Source of the DNA: Streptomyces tsukubensis
Lineage (GTDB): Bacteria > Actinomycetota > Actinomycetes > Streptomycetales > Streptomycetaceae
Assembly (NCBI RefSeq): GCF_009296025.1
Contig: NZ_CP045178.1
Coordinates: forward strand, 5,642,001 to 5,706,000
Reading direction: 5' to 3'
Length of the DNA: 64,000 bases
The translations under genes were made by a program, and so were the position numbers. Numbering within the stretch: the stretch's first letter is position 1; each line of letters starts with the position of its first letter. This document shows positions 8,864 to 15,861 of this stretch, piece after piece. Under the pieces are notes generated by a model, which saw only the letters and a program-made list of their open reading frames with translations, did no database searches and had not been told where the DNA came from.

Positions 8864-9952
8864 GTGTCGCTCACGATCGGAATCGTCGGCCTGCCGAATG
8901 TCGGCAAGTCGACCCTTTTCAACGCCCTGACCAAGAACGACGTGCTGGCGGCCAACTACCCGTTCGCCACCATCGAGCCGAACGTCGGCGTGGTCGGTGT
9001 CCCCGACCCGCGCCTGACGAAGCTCGCGGAGATCTTCGGCTCGGCGAAGCTCCTGCCGGCGACGGTGGACTTCGTGGACATCGCGGGCATTGTGCGCGGG
9101 GCCAGCGAGGGCGAGGGGCTGGGCAACAAGTTTCTCGCGAACATCCGCGAGTCCGACGCGATCTGCCAGGTCATCCGGGCCTTCAAGGACGAGAACGTCG
9201 TCCACGTGGACGGCAAGGTGTCTCCCAAGGACGACATCGAGACGATCAACACGGAGCTGATCCTCGCGGACCTCCAGACGATCGAGAAGGTCCTGCCGCG
9301 CCTGTCGAAGGAGGCGCGGATCAAGAAGGACGTGCAGCCGAAGGTCGCGGCGATCGAGGAGGCACAGGCGATCCTGGAGGCGGGCGACACCCTCTTCGCC
9401 AAGGGCATCGCCCAGGGCACGGAGAAGGCCGAGCCGCTGCACGACCTGCACCTGCTGACCACCAAGCCGTTCCTGTACGTCTTCAACGTCGACGAGGACG
9501 AACTGACCGACGACGCCTTCAAGGCGGAGCAGCGCGCGCTGGTTGCCCCGGCGGAGGCGATCTTCCTCAACGCCAAGCTGGAGTCGGACCTGGTCGAACT
9601 GGACGACGAGGAGGCCCTGGAACTCCTCCAGTCAGTGGGCCAGGAGGAGCCCGGCCTCGCGACCCTCGCGCACGTCGGCTTCGACACCCTGGGCCTCCAG
9701 ACCTACCTGACGGCAGGCCCCAAGGAAACCCGCGCCTGGACCATCAAGAAGGGCGCGACGGCGCCCGAGGCGGCCGGCGTGATCCACACGGACTTCCAGA
9801 AGGGCTTCATCAAGGCGGAGATCATCTCCTACGAAGACCTCCTGACCACCGGCTCGGTACCCGAGGCCCGCGCAGCGGGCAAAGCCCGCATGGAGGGCAA
9901 GGACTATGTGATGCGGGACGGGGATGTTGTGGAGTTCCGGTTCAACGTGTAG
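8864..9952 (+). CDS. ychF: Redox-regulated ATPase YchF (Obg family)
   Basis: 362 residues, full length. G1 loop GLPNVGKST at residues 8-16, switch region NYPFATIEPNVGVV, G3-like DFVDIAGIVRGASEGEGLGNKFL, then a helical hairpin and the C-terminal TGS domain with AWTIKKGATAPEAAGVIHTDFQKGFIKAE. YchF binds ATP rather than GTP and associates with ribosomes; it is implicated in stress and redox responses. The GTG at 8864 gives the conserved MSLTIGIVGLPN start. It is the last conserved core gene before the accessory island at 10-15 kb. Confidence 0.97.
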   Translation: MSLTIGIVGLPNVGKSTLFNALTKNDVLAANYPFATIEPNVGVVGVPDPRLTKLAEIFGSAKLLPATVDFVDIAGIVRGASEGEGLGNKFLANIRESDAICQVIRAFKDENVVHVDGKVSPKDDIETINTELILADLQTIEKVLPRLSKEARIKKDVQPKVAAIEEAQAILEAGDTLFAKGIAQGTEKAEPLHDLHLLTTKPFLYVFNVDEDELTDDAFKAEQRALVAPAEAIFLNAKLESDLVELDDEEALELLQSVGQEEPGLATLAHVGFDTLGLQTYLTAGPKETRAWTIKKGATAPEAAGVIHTDFQKGFIKAEIISYEDLLTTGSVPEARAAGKARMEGKDYVMRDGDVVEFRFNV

Positions 9953-10133
9953 CGGCTGACTTATCGCGACATCGCTGCTCCGCAAACCCGCACGCCACAC
10001 AGAGTCCGTCTCTTCGGGGTCGGGACCCTGGCCCTTGCCGTGCTGGGACGGTGCCCTCCGTCGGCTCAGCTCGTCTGTACCTAGGGTCACCCGGGCAGGG
10101 GCGTGACGGCTGAGGTACTCCGAGTTTTGGTGG

Positions 10134-10168
10134 AGGGCGGTGCACCGCTGGTGGGGGTGCACCGCCCT
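10134..10168. terminator. Terminator at left edge of the accessory island
   Basis: AGGGCGGTGCACC at 10134-10146 pairs exactly with GGTGCACCGCCCT at 10156-10168 (13 bp). It follows ychF by ~180 bases and lies 8 bases from the stop of the minus-strand small gene, so it can serve both. Confidence 0.75.
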
Positions 10169-10175
10169 GGGGTGC

Positions 10176-10376
10176 TCAGATCGTCTGGTCGAGCGAGTGC
10201 CTCACGGCTGTCACCTTGAGCTTCTGACGCGCGGTGCATAACGCGTTCTCCGCAACCTGACACTCAACGTCGATGACGTGGCCGCGATTCGGCATTGGGC
10301 CCGTGAGGGGCACCTTGGCGAACTCATATGGGCAGTTCGTGTACGTCACCTCAAGCGCCGTTCGTGTACACGACAC
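10176..10376 (-). CDS. Small hypothetical protein with a TTA codon
   Basis: 66 residues if started at the GTG at 10376, which has GGAG 8-11 bases upstream; the frame opens at 10451. The protein is soluble with four Cys (SCTR, TNCPYEF, DVECQV, LCTARQK), and I do not recognise a family. Its reality is supported by the terminator immediately after the stop and by codon use that is not repeat-driven. It contains a TTA leucine codon (plus-strand taa at 10239-10241), so translation in Streptomyces would depend on the bldA tRNA. It lies downstream of the DUF2075 genes on the same strand. Confidence 0.45.
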   Translation of the reverse strand: MSCTRTALEVTYTNCPYEFAKVPLTGPMPNRGHVIDVECQVAENALCTARQKLKVTAVRHSLDQTI

Positions 10377-10620
10377 CGTCTCTGCTCCGTGGTTTCGACT
10401 ACTTGCCCTGCAAGGATGAGAAGTTCGAGCGGGCACTAGCGAACCAGTCACTGGCGCTGGACGCCGGTTTTCACCGGGCGGCCGATGGCCCTACCGCGTC
10501 GACCGCCGAACGGCTCCGGGCTACGGTCCTGCACTACGACCAACATGACGAGGTGACCGCTCTGGGAGTGGTGGTCCCTCGCTGCTTTCCGGCGTTCCGG
10601 ACTGAACGGTGGTAGGCGGA

Positions 10621-12501
10621 TCACACGCCAGCGAACATCGAGGCCGCGCCAGTCAGCTCCCGCAGCTTTTCGCGAGTCTCCTCGTCCGTCGAGTACACCA
10701 CGGTGCCGATCATGCCCCGCGTCAGCAATACCTTGTACGTGTTGCGGATAAGCCGGTCCACATCCGCGTCCGATGTCGTTTTCTTGAAGATCGGATCCTT
10801 GGACGCCGTCCGATCAGTGATCCAGCAGTCGCCACGCCACACCAGGTCGGGGCCGATGATGACGCCGCTCCAGTCGTACTCGAAGCCCTGCGCTGTGTAC
10901 ACGCAGCCCACTTGCCCGAACCCGGCCGGATCGGTCGCCCACAGGGCTGCCGGAGGCGCGCCCCCGACGGCCCGGTCACCGAAGACGTTCCACGGCCTCT
11001 CCCACTCTCCGACGACGACATCCGCGGGTAGCGCCTGCCCGGGGGATACCTTCTTCGTCCACTTCCAGCAATAGCCGGCAGACATGCGGGCGCTGTAGTT
11101 CTGTGAGCGGCGGTCTTCGAGGAATGTCTCCATCTCTCGCGGACTCTCCGCGACCATGAGCTGCATCTTGTCGTCGGGCTCCCATGTCACAGGCCCACCC
11201 GGCTCCAACTCCAGCAGCCGCACCACCCACCGCAGATACGCGTCGCTGCCACCACAGCGAAACTGGCTGTCCAGCGAAACCACCTGACAGCGGAGCCCCT
11301 TCGCGGCAGCGGCCGCCTCGATCTCCGCGACCGTGCCCATCTCGCCGGGCCGAACGACCTGGTGCTCGTCCAGCAGGAATACGGGGACGTATGCCGCATC
11401 GATCAGCTCCTCGATCTGAGCCTTGCCGGTGCGATTCGACGCCGGGGTGTAGCGATTGGCCGACGTCTCCCGTATGCGGTGAGCTTCATCGCAGATCAAA
11501 ACATTGAGACCATTGCGTTCGGCGGTCATGAAGCTGTTGAAGTATTTGAAGAGTTCCTTCACCTCCCGCTTCCGAACGCCGGCGACCTTCCTCATCGTCG
11601 TCGTGAACGAGCTGGAGCCCGTCGCGTGCAGCGCGGTGGTGCCCTGCCGATACAGCTCACCGAGGAGTGACAGCGCGATGACGCTCTTGCCCGTGCCGGG
11701 GCCGCCGGTGACGACCACGACCTCCTTGTGGTCGGACTGCTTGGCACGGCGGACGGCATTCAGGACCGTGCGGTAGGCGATCTGCTGCTCATCCAACAGA
11801 ACGAACTGCTCGCGCTCGCGCACCTCTTGGGCAGCCACCGCCATGAGCTGCTTGGAGGGTCCGACCTTTCCGTTGACGAGCTCGTCCGCAGCCGAAGCGC
11901 CGGACTGGGCCCCAAACTTCGAACGCAGAAACGCAATGAACTCTCCGCGCCGGCTACCGAGAAAGAGCTGGCCGTACTGGTCCTGCTCAGCTTCGAAGAG
12001 ACCACCGACACCGAACTCAGTGGCATTGTGCAGATAGGCGGCGCCGTTGACGCGTTCGGGATGCTCGGACAGTGCCCCGTTGAAGGAGATGAGGTACTCG
12101 CAGTATCCACGCACTTGGGCAATGGGGTTCAGCACTGCCCGCTTGTATGCCGGAAGGCGGCACAGCGCGGGATCGTCGTCGTCCGGTTCGGCACTGCTCC
12201 ACTGCTTCAGCTCCACGATGACATATGACGGCAGCCCGGTTTCGGGATGCACCCCGGCCAGCACGGCGTCGGCCCGCTTACTGTTCAGCGGTAGGCCGTA
12301 TTCCAGGAGCATCTCCACCTGGCCGAGCCCCGCATCGCTAAGCGCACTCGCGAGTACGGGGATGCTCCGCTCCCATGAACGGACCTCGGACGCACCAGGC
12401 TTGTGACCGTGCACGTGCACGAACTGCTCCGTCAGGCGAAAAAAGAGAGAGCCGGAGAGACACTCGGCGGCGACCGTAGAGGCGGAGTCGCGGAACAGCA
12501 A
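10621..12501 (-). CDS. DUF2075 nuclease-helicase protein A
   Basis: 626 residues. The N-terminal ~200 residues look like a PD-(D/E)xK nuclease: RADAVLAG then, 15 residues on, YVIVELKQW (E-x-K). Then comes an SF1-type ATPase of the DUF2075 family: Walker A GGPGTGKS (about 266-273), ICDEAHRI Walker B (about 336-343), FLLDEHQVVRPGE, SLDSQFRCGG, GCVYTAQGFEYDWSGVIIG and TRGMIGTVVY near the end. Such proteins are found in defence-type islands, but the function is unproven. I prefer the TTG at 12501, because GGGGG precedes it and it aligns with the GTG start of the adjacent paralogue; the GTG at 12522 has no ribosome-binding site and sits in a hairpin. Shares a leader with paralogue B. Codon use is less GC-biased than the core genes. 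Confidence 0.88.
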   Translation of the reverse strand: MLFRDSASTVAAECLSGSLFFRLTEQFVHVHGHKPGASEVRSWERSIPVLASALSDAGLGQVEMLLEYGLPLNSKRADAVLAGVHPETGLPSYVIVELKQWSSAEPDDDDPALCRLPAYKRAVLNPIAQVRGYCEYLISFNGALSEHPERVNGAAYLHNATEFGVGGLFEAEQDQYGQLFLGSRRGEFIAFLRSKFGAQSGASAADELVNGKVGPSKQLMAVAAQEVREREQFVLLDEQQIAYRTVLNAVRRAKQSDHKEVVVVTGGPGTGKSVIALSLLGELYRQGTTALHATGSSSFTTTMRKVAGVRKREVKELFKYFNSFMTAERNGLNVLICDEAHRIRETSANRYTPASNRTGKAQIEELIDAAYVPVFLLDEHQVVRPGEMGTVAEIEAAAAAKGLRCQVVSLDSQFRCGGSDAYLRWVVRLLELEPGGPVTWEPDDKMQLMVAESPREMETFLEDRRSQNYSARMSAGYCWKWTKKVSPGQALPADVVVGEWERPWNVFGDRAVGGAPPAALWATDPAGFGQVGCVYTAQGFEYDWSGVIIGPDLVWRGDCWITDRTASKDPIFKKTTSDADVDRLIRNTYKVLLTRGMIGTVVYSTDEETREKLRELTGAASMFAGV

Positions 12502-12528
12502 GGAAATGCCCCCAGGCAGCACGAAGGA

Positions 12529-12594
12529 ACTCGTGCGGGTGGGGGCATGTCCTTGGTGACTCCGCCAGGCGGAGCGGAAGCCCGGCGGGCCGCA
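12529..12594 (-). promoter_or_regulatory. Conserved leader element A upstream of DUF2075 gene A
   Basis: 66 bases that match the leader of the second DUF2075 gene with about 8 differences. Read on the minus strand it holds a GC-rich hairpin (GCCCGCCGGGC), then CCGCTCCGCC...GGAG, then AAGGACATGCCCCCACCC, a good ribosome-binding site and ATG (12548) that open a 38-codon frame beginning MPPPARV, out of frame with the main gene. ATGCCCCCA can pair with TGGGGGCAT further down (plus 12506-12514 with 12540-12548), with GCACGA/TCGTGC inside, so the small start codon can be buried in a long hairpin. Confidence 0.7.
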
Positions 12595-12612
12595 GCTACG
12601 ACGGGATCAAGG

Positions 12613-14670
12613 TTACCTCTGGCGTCTGCTGTAGGCAGGGGGAAGCTGTGATCCTTCGGCGGTGAGCTTCGGCTGGGCTCCGTCGTAGTGCTGCATGCCG
12701 ATGGCCCCTGGGATGAGCCTGCGTAGTTCGTTGTGGGTTGCCGGATCAACCGCGTAGACCATGGTGCCGATGACTCCGCGGGTGAGGAGCACGTGATAGG
12801 CGTTGCGAACGCATCGGTCGACGGTCGAATCGTCGATCGGCCCACGAAAGGCCGGATCGCGGGAAGCGGATCGAGCCACGGTGAATTTGCCATGACGGAA
12901 CAGCAGGTCAGGGCCGATAATGACGCCGTTCCAGTCGTATTCGAAGGTCTGGGCCGTGTAGACGCAGCCGATCTGCCCGATGCCGAGGGCGTCTGTCGAC
13001 CATAGATGCGACTTCGGTGCGTTCGGGACGCTGTGCTGGGGCTTCACATTCCATGGCCGACGCCAGTCCCCGATGTGCACGTCGTCAACGAGGCGTTCCC
13101 CGTTCGGATTGTTCCATGGCCAGCAGAAGCCCGCGGTGATTCGCGCGGTTGCTCCCTCAAGGTCACGTTCTCGAATGAATCGCTCCATCTGCTCGGGAGA
13201 GTCGGCGACCGTGAGCGTCATACGTCCGTCCGAGTGCCAGGCCAGTGGATCGGAGACACCAAGTCCCAACAGCCGCTGCACCCACTGCTGGTACAGCTTG
13301 CTCCCGCCCGCCCGGAAAGTGCCTTCCAGATCTGACACCTCGACCTGACATCCGTTCGCCTCGGCGAGTTCCTTTAGATAGCGGGCAGTGCCCACTTCGT
13401 CCGGTCGGATCGATTGGTGATCATCGAGCAGGAAGATCAATACTTTCGCGGCCCTGATCACCTCCGCCGCTTGCGGTCGGTCGTCATCGCGAAGTTCCTT
13501 CGGAGTCCAGCGATATGTAGAGCTGCGCCGCATACGATGTGCCTCGTCGCAGATCAGCACGTCAATGCTGTCCGGCGGTGTTTTGGCGAAGTTGTTGAAG
13601 TACTGGTACAGCCGATTAGCCGACCTGCGCTTGTTCGACACCTGCCCTTCGCGTGCCGTGCTTAGCATGATCTCGCGGAGAGTCTCCGTATAAGCGCGGG
13701 AGCCACTGGCCAGCACGGCCTCGCGGCCCTTGAGTCCGAGTGCGCGCTGAAGCTCCAGGGCGACGGCGCTTTTTCCGCTGCCTGGGCCGCCGCGCAGAAT
13801 GTACACGCGCTTGCCGCCCGATTCGGGGGGAGGTCTGTGGGCGTTATCGGCGTCGTAGAACAGCCCGACATCGAGGCTGGTGCGGGGGGCGGTCTTTTCC
13901 AGATGCCGGGTGATCCGGTCGAACGCGACGTACTGCTCATCGAGGAGGGTGAGGCCGCCGCCGATCACGGACCGCTGTCGCGCCACATCAGTGACCTTGA
14001 GCAGAGGGGCCCGACGGGACTCCCTCAGTGCGAATGCGGCCTGTCGGCCGGACGTGGCGACAAATCGTGAGGTGAGGACTCGTCGGAACCGGTGCAAATC
14101 GTCCAGCGTGTAGAGGAATCCATGTTCGGACTCGGGTAGGTCGAACAGAGCCTCCACGTCCGCGTCCCGAGCGTTGTGGAGTAGAGCCACCCCCATCAAA
14201 TGAGCGGAGCCATCCCGGAGGTGGCGAAGGTAGCGCACCATGTATTCGCAGTAGCGTTGGACCTGCCGTACTGGGTGCAGCTTGTTCTTCCCGTCGCCAA
14301 ATCCGAGATCGACTGCAATCGGACACCGGGCATCGATCGTGGCGCGCCGTACCTGCTTCAACTCTATTGCGAGGTACGAGTTCGTTCCTGTACCGGGGTG
14401 CTGGCCGCACAGTACAAGGTCGACTGCGGAATTGGTGTGCGGCAGATCAACCTCGACCAGCACTTCCACTTCGTCGAGACCGCAATCCAGCAGGGCCCTC
14501 ACTACTACGGGAATACTGTTGTCCCAGGACGCGATATCGCCCTGGGTGGCCTTCTGTCCTTTGATCTCGTGATGCTTGTTGATCAGCTGTTCGGTGAGGG
14601 GAAGGTGTGCCGAACCGGCCCTGGCGATGATGAGTTGACCGAGTTCGGCAGCGGAAAGTTGCAGGAGCAC
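12613..14670 (-). CDS. DUF2075 nuclease-helicase protein B
   Basis: 685 residues, a diverged paralogue of the downstream gene A with the same layout. Nuclease-like N-terminus: SAVDLVLCG (Asp84) and YLAIELKQV (Glu103, Lys105). ATPase core: Walker A GGPGSGKS at 294-301, ICDEAHRM at about 373-380, FLLDDHQSIRPDE, LEGTFRAGGSK, GCVYTAQTFEYDWNGVIIGPD and TRGVIGTMVY. Compared with A it has an extra ~30-residue segment before the Walker A (FYDADNAHRPPPESGGK) and a longer basic C-terminal tail. The GTG at 14670 has GGGGA 6-10 bases upstream. The gap to gene A is filled by leader A, so A may have its own promoter or be controlled post-transcriptionally. Proposed role (defence or DNA repair) is inference. 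Confidence 0.88.
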   Translation of the reverse strand: MLLQLSAAELGQLIIARAGSAHLPLTEQLINKHHEIKGQKATQGDIASWDNSIPVVVRALLDCGLDEVEVLVEVDLPHTNSAVDLVLCGQHPGTGTNSYLAIELKQVRRATIDARCPIAVDLGFGDGKNKLHPVRQVQRYCEYMVRYLRHLRDGSAHLMGVALLHNARDADVEALFDLPESEHGFLYTLDDLHRFRRVLTSRFVATSGRQAAFALRESRRAPLLKVTDVARQRSVIGGGLTLLDEQYVAFDRITRHLEKTAPRTSLDVGLFYDADNAHRPPPESGGKRVYILRGGPGSGKSAVALELQRALGLKGREAVLASGSRAYTETLREIMLSTAREGQVSNKRRSANRLYQYFNNFAKTPPDSIDVLICDEAHRMRRSSTYRWTPKELRDDDRPQAAEVIRAAKVLIFLLDDHQSIRPDEVGTARYLKELAEANGCQVEVSDLEGTFRAGGSKLYQQWVQRLLGLGVSDPLAWHSDGRMTLTVADSPEQMERFIRERDLEGATARITAGFCWPWNNPNGERLVDDVHIGDWRRPWNVKPQHSVPNAPKSHLWSTDALGIGQIGCVYTAQTFEYDWNGVIIGPDLLFRHGKFTVARSASRDPAFRGPIDDSTVDRCVRNAYHVLLTRGVIGTMVYAVDPATHNELRRLIPGAIGMQHYDGAQPKLTAEGSQLPPAYSRRQR

Positions 14671-14693
14671 GAAGAATCCCCAGGCACGAGATG

Positions 14694-14760
14694 ACTCGTG
14701 CGGGTGGGGGCATATCCTTCGTGGCTCCGGCTAAGCAGAGCGGAAGCCCGTCGGGCCGCA
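14694..14760 (-). promoter_or_regulatory. Conserved leader element B upstream of DUF2075 gene B
   Basis: 67 bases nearly the same as leader A. On the minus strand: GCCCGACGGGC hairpin, then GAAGGATATGCCCCCACCC, i.e. a ribosome-binding site and ATG (14713) opening a frame that begins MPPPARV, then GCACGAG-TCAT-CTCGTGC, a 7-bp stem with different loop bases from leader A but the same pairing. The small frame is in a different phase relative to its main gene than in leader A, so it is not a mis-called N-terminus of the protein. Confidence 0.7.
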
Positions 14761-14798
14761 ATGACAGACCGTAGATTAACCCGAACTGCGGTGGGTTA

Positions 14799-14823
14799 GG
14801 GCGGGCCCCCGGAGAGCCCGCCC
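14799..14823 (-). terminator. Terminator after the 42-residue gene
   Basis: GGGCGGGC (14799-14806) pairs with GCCCGCCC (14816-14823), loop of 9 bases, 10 bases beyond the stop of the small minus-strand gene. A second hairpin, TAACCC/GGGTTA at 14778-14798, follows. Confidence 0.65.
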
Positions 14824-14833
14824 GCCGCCCGGC

Positions 14834-14962
14834 TCAGCCGAGGCGGTGCATCACGTCCTGCGCCAACATCCACAGCAGGTTCGAGCCGAGGCTCGCCGAG
14901 ATGCCAACCAGCACATCACGGATGCAAGTGCGGTGCTTGGGCGTGTACTCGACGTTAGCCAT
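14834..14962 (-). CDS. 42-residue protein, DUF6408-like
   Basis: MANVEYTPKHRTCIRDVLVG then a hydrophobic helix (ISASLGSNLLWMLAQDVM). The start RDVLVGI resembles small Streptomyces proteins that I recall as DUF6408; this is from memory. The ATG at 14962 has GAAGGGGAC upstream and the stop is followed by a good hairpin, so it looks like a complete single-gene unit. It is directly upstream of the DUF2075 pair on the same strand, at the right side of the accessory island. Function unknown; a small membrane-associated peptide is the most that can be said. Confidence 0.6.
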   Translation of the reverse strand: MANVEYTPKHRTCIRDVLVGISASLGSNLLWMLAQDVMHRLG

Positions 14963-15268
14963 AGAAATGCGTCCCCTTCGGTAATGACCGATGACGGCGG
15001 ACGCCGGATGGCTCCCGCCGGGAGCACACCATGTGGCCGCGTCACCGGACCAAAAGGGCCCACGTCTCCGCAGGTCACGTCACGTACATCCTCCGGGAGG
15101 ACGAGCGATGCAGGTCAACGCTAACTCATGTTCGGTCGCCTGAGTAAGGCTTATTTGCCGACAGGGGTTGGGGAGCCTGGCCGTGACCTTTCACTGTCAG
15201 GCAAGTGGGCGTCGCAACGGAGCCACTGAGGAGGATCGAGGGCTTGCGGCCGTCCCGCCGCCCATCTC

Positions 15269-15727
15269 CTACCCGAACCGTTCCACATACCGCCGCTGCC
15301 ACGGTGTCTCCACCGCGCGGCGGGCGTAGTGCTGTCGTACGTACGCGACCGCCCTGTCCGCGGGGACTCCGTCCAGTACGGCCAGGCAGGCCAGCGCCGT
15401 GCCTGTGCGGCCTCGGCCGCCTCCGCAGGCGACCTCGACCCGTTCTGTCGCCGACCGTTCCCATGTCTCGCGCAGCGCTGAGGCCGCCTCGGCGCGGTCC
15501 CTCGGCAGGCGGAAGTCAGGCCAGCGCAGCCAGTGGGAGTCCCATGGGACCTGCGGCGGGGCCTGGCCGAGCAAGTACAGGGCGTAGGCGGGGGTCGGTC
15601 CCGGGGGCATGGCGTTGCGCAGTCCGCGGCCTCTGACCAGACGGCCTGAGGGGAGTCGCAGTACCCCCGGTGCGGTGGCGTCCCATACGGCGTGGGCTCC
15701 GGGGGGATCGGCGCCCTTGGTGTCCAT
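15269..15727 (-). CDS. Protein-tyrosine phosphatase family protein
   Basis: 152 residues. The P-loop VEVACGGGRGRTGTAL carries the Cys-x5-Arg-Thr signature of cysteine-dependent phosphatases (Cys at about residue 99), with Ala where the classical His precedes the Cys. LRNAMPPGPTPAYALYLLG and WLRWPDFRLPRD upstream supply the loop with the general acid Asp. It ends in TPWQRRYVERFG. Probably hydrolyses phosphotyrosine or another phosphomonoester in the cytosol. The ATG at 15727 is chosen because the protein then starts with the usual short N-terminus; the frame is open to 15796. Stands between the island and the GH65 gene. Confidence 0.82.
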   Translation of the reverse strand: MDTKGADPPGAHAVWDATAPGVLRLPSGRLVRGRGLRNAMPPGPTPAYALYLLGQAPPQVPWDSHWLRWPDFRLPRDRAEAASALRETWERSATERVEVACGGGRGRTGTALACLAVLDGVPADRAVAYVRQHYARRAVETPWQRRYVERFG

Positions 15728-15824
15728 GACGCGAGCGTATGCCGGGCTTCGTGGTGCTGTCCGGGGCTCTCCCCATCCGGGCCCGAGGTGACCCATCGGA
15801 TATCCCCTCTCCCCCTCGTTGCAC

Positions 15825-15848
15825 CCTCGAATCCTCGAATCCTCGAAT
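15825..15848. repeat. 8-bp tandem repeat, three copies
   Basis: CCTCGAAT repeated exactly three times just after the stop of the GH65 gene and upstream of the phosphatase gene. Confidence 0.9.
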
Positions 15849-15861
15849 CCCGCTTACTGGA

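Noticed and set aside
9953..10133. tRNA or attachment site at the left edge of the accessory island
   Set aside because: I looked for a cloverleaf and for a direct repeat matching the right edge near 14963-15268 and saw neither; there is no integrase.
10328..10615. 95-codon plus-strand frame between ychF and the DUF2075 genes
   Set aside because: No ribosome-binding site, and it overlaps the better supported minus-strand small gene, which has a terminator right after its stop.
12432..12548. Possibility that the MPPPARV frame is the true N-terminus of DUF2075 A, joined by a frameshift
   Set aside because: The same leader ATG is in a different phase relative to the main gene in paralogue B, and the main frames align well from their own starts, so a frameshift is not needed.
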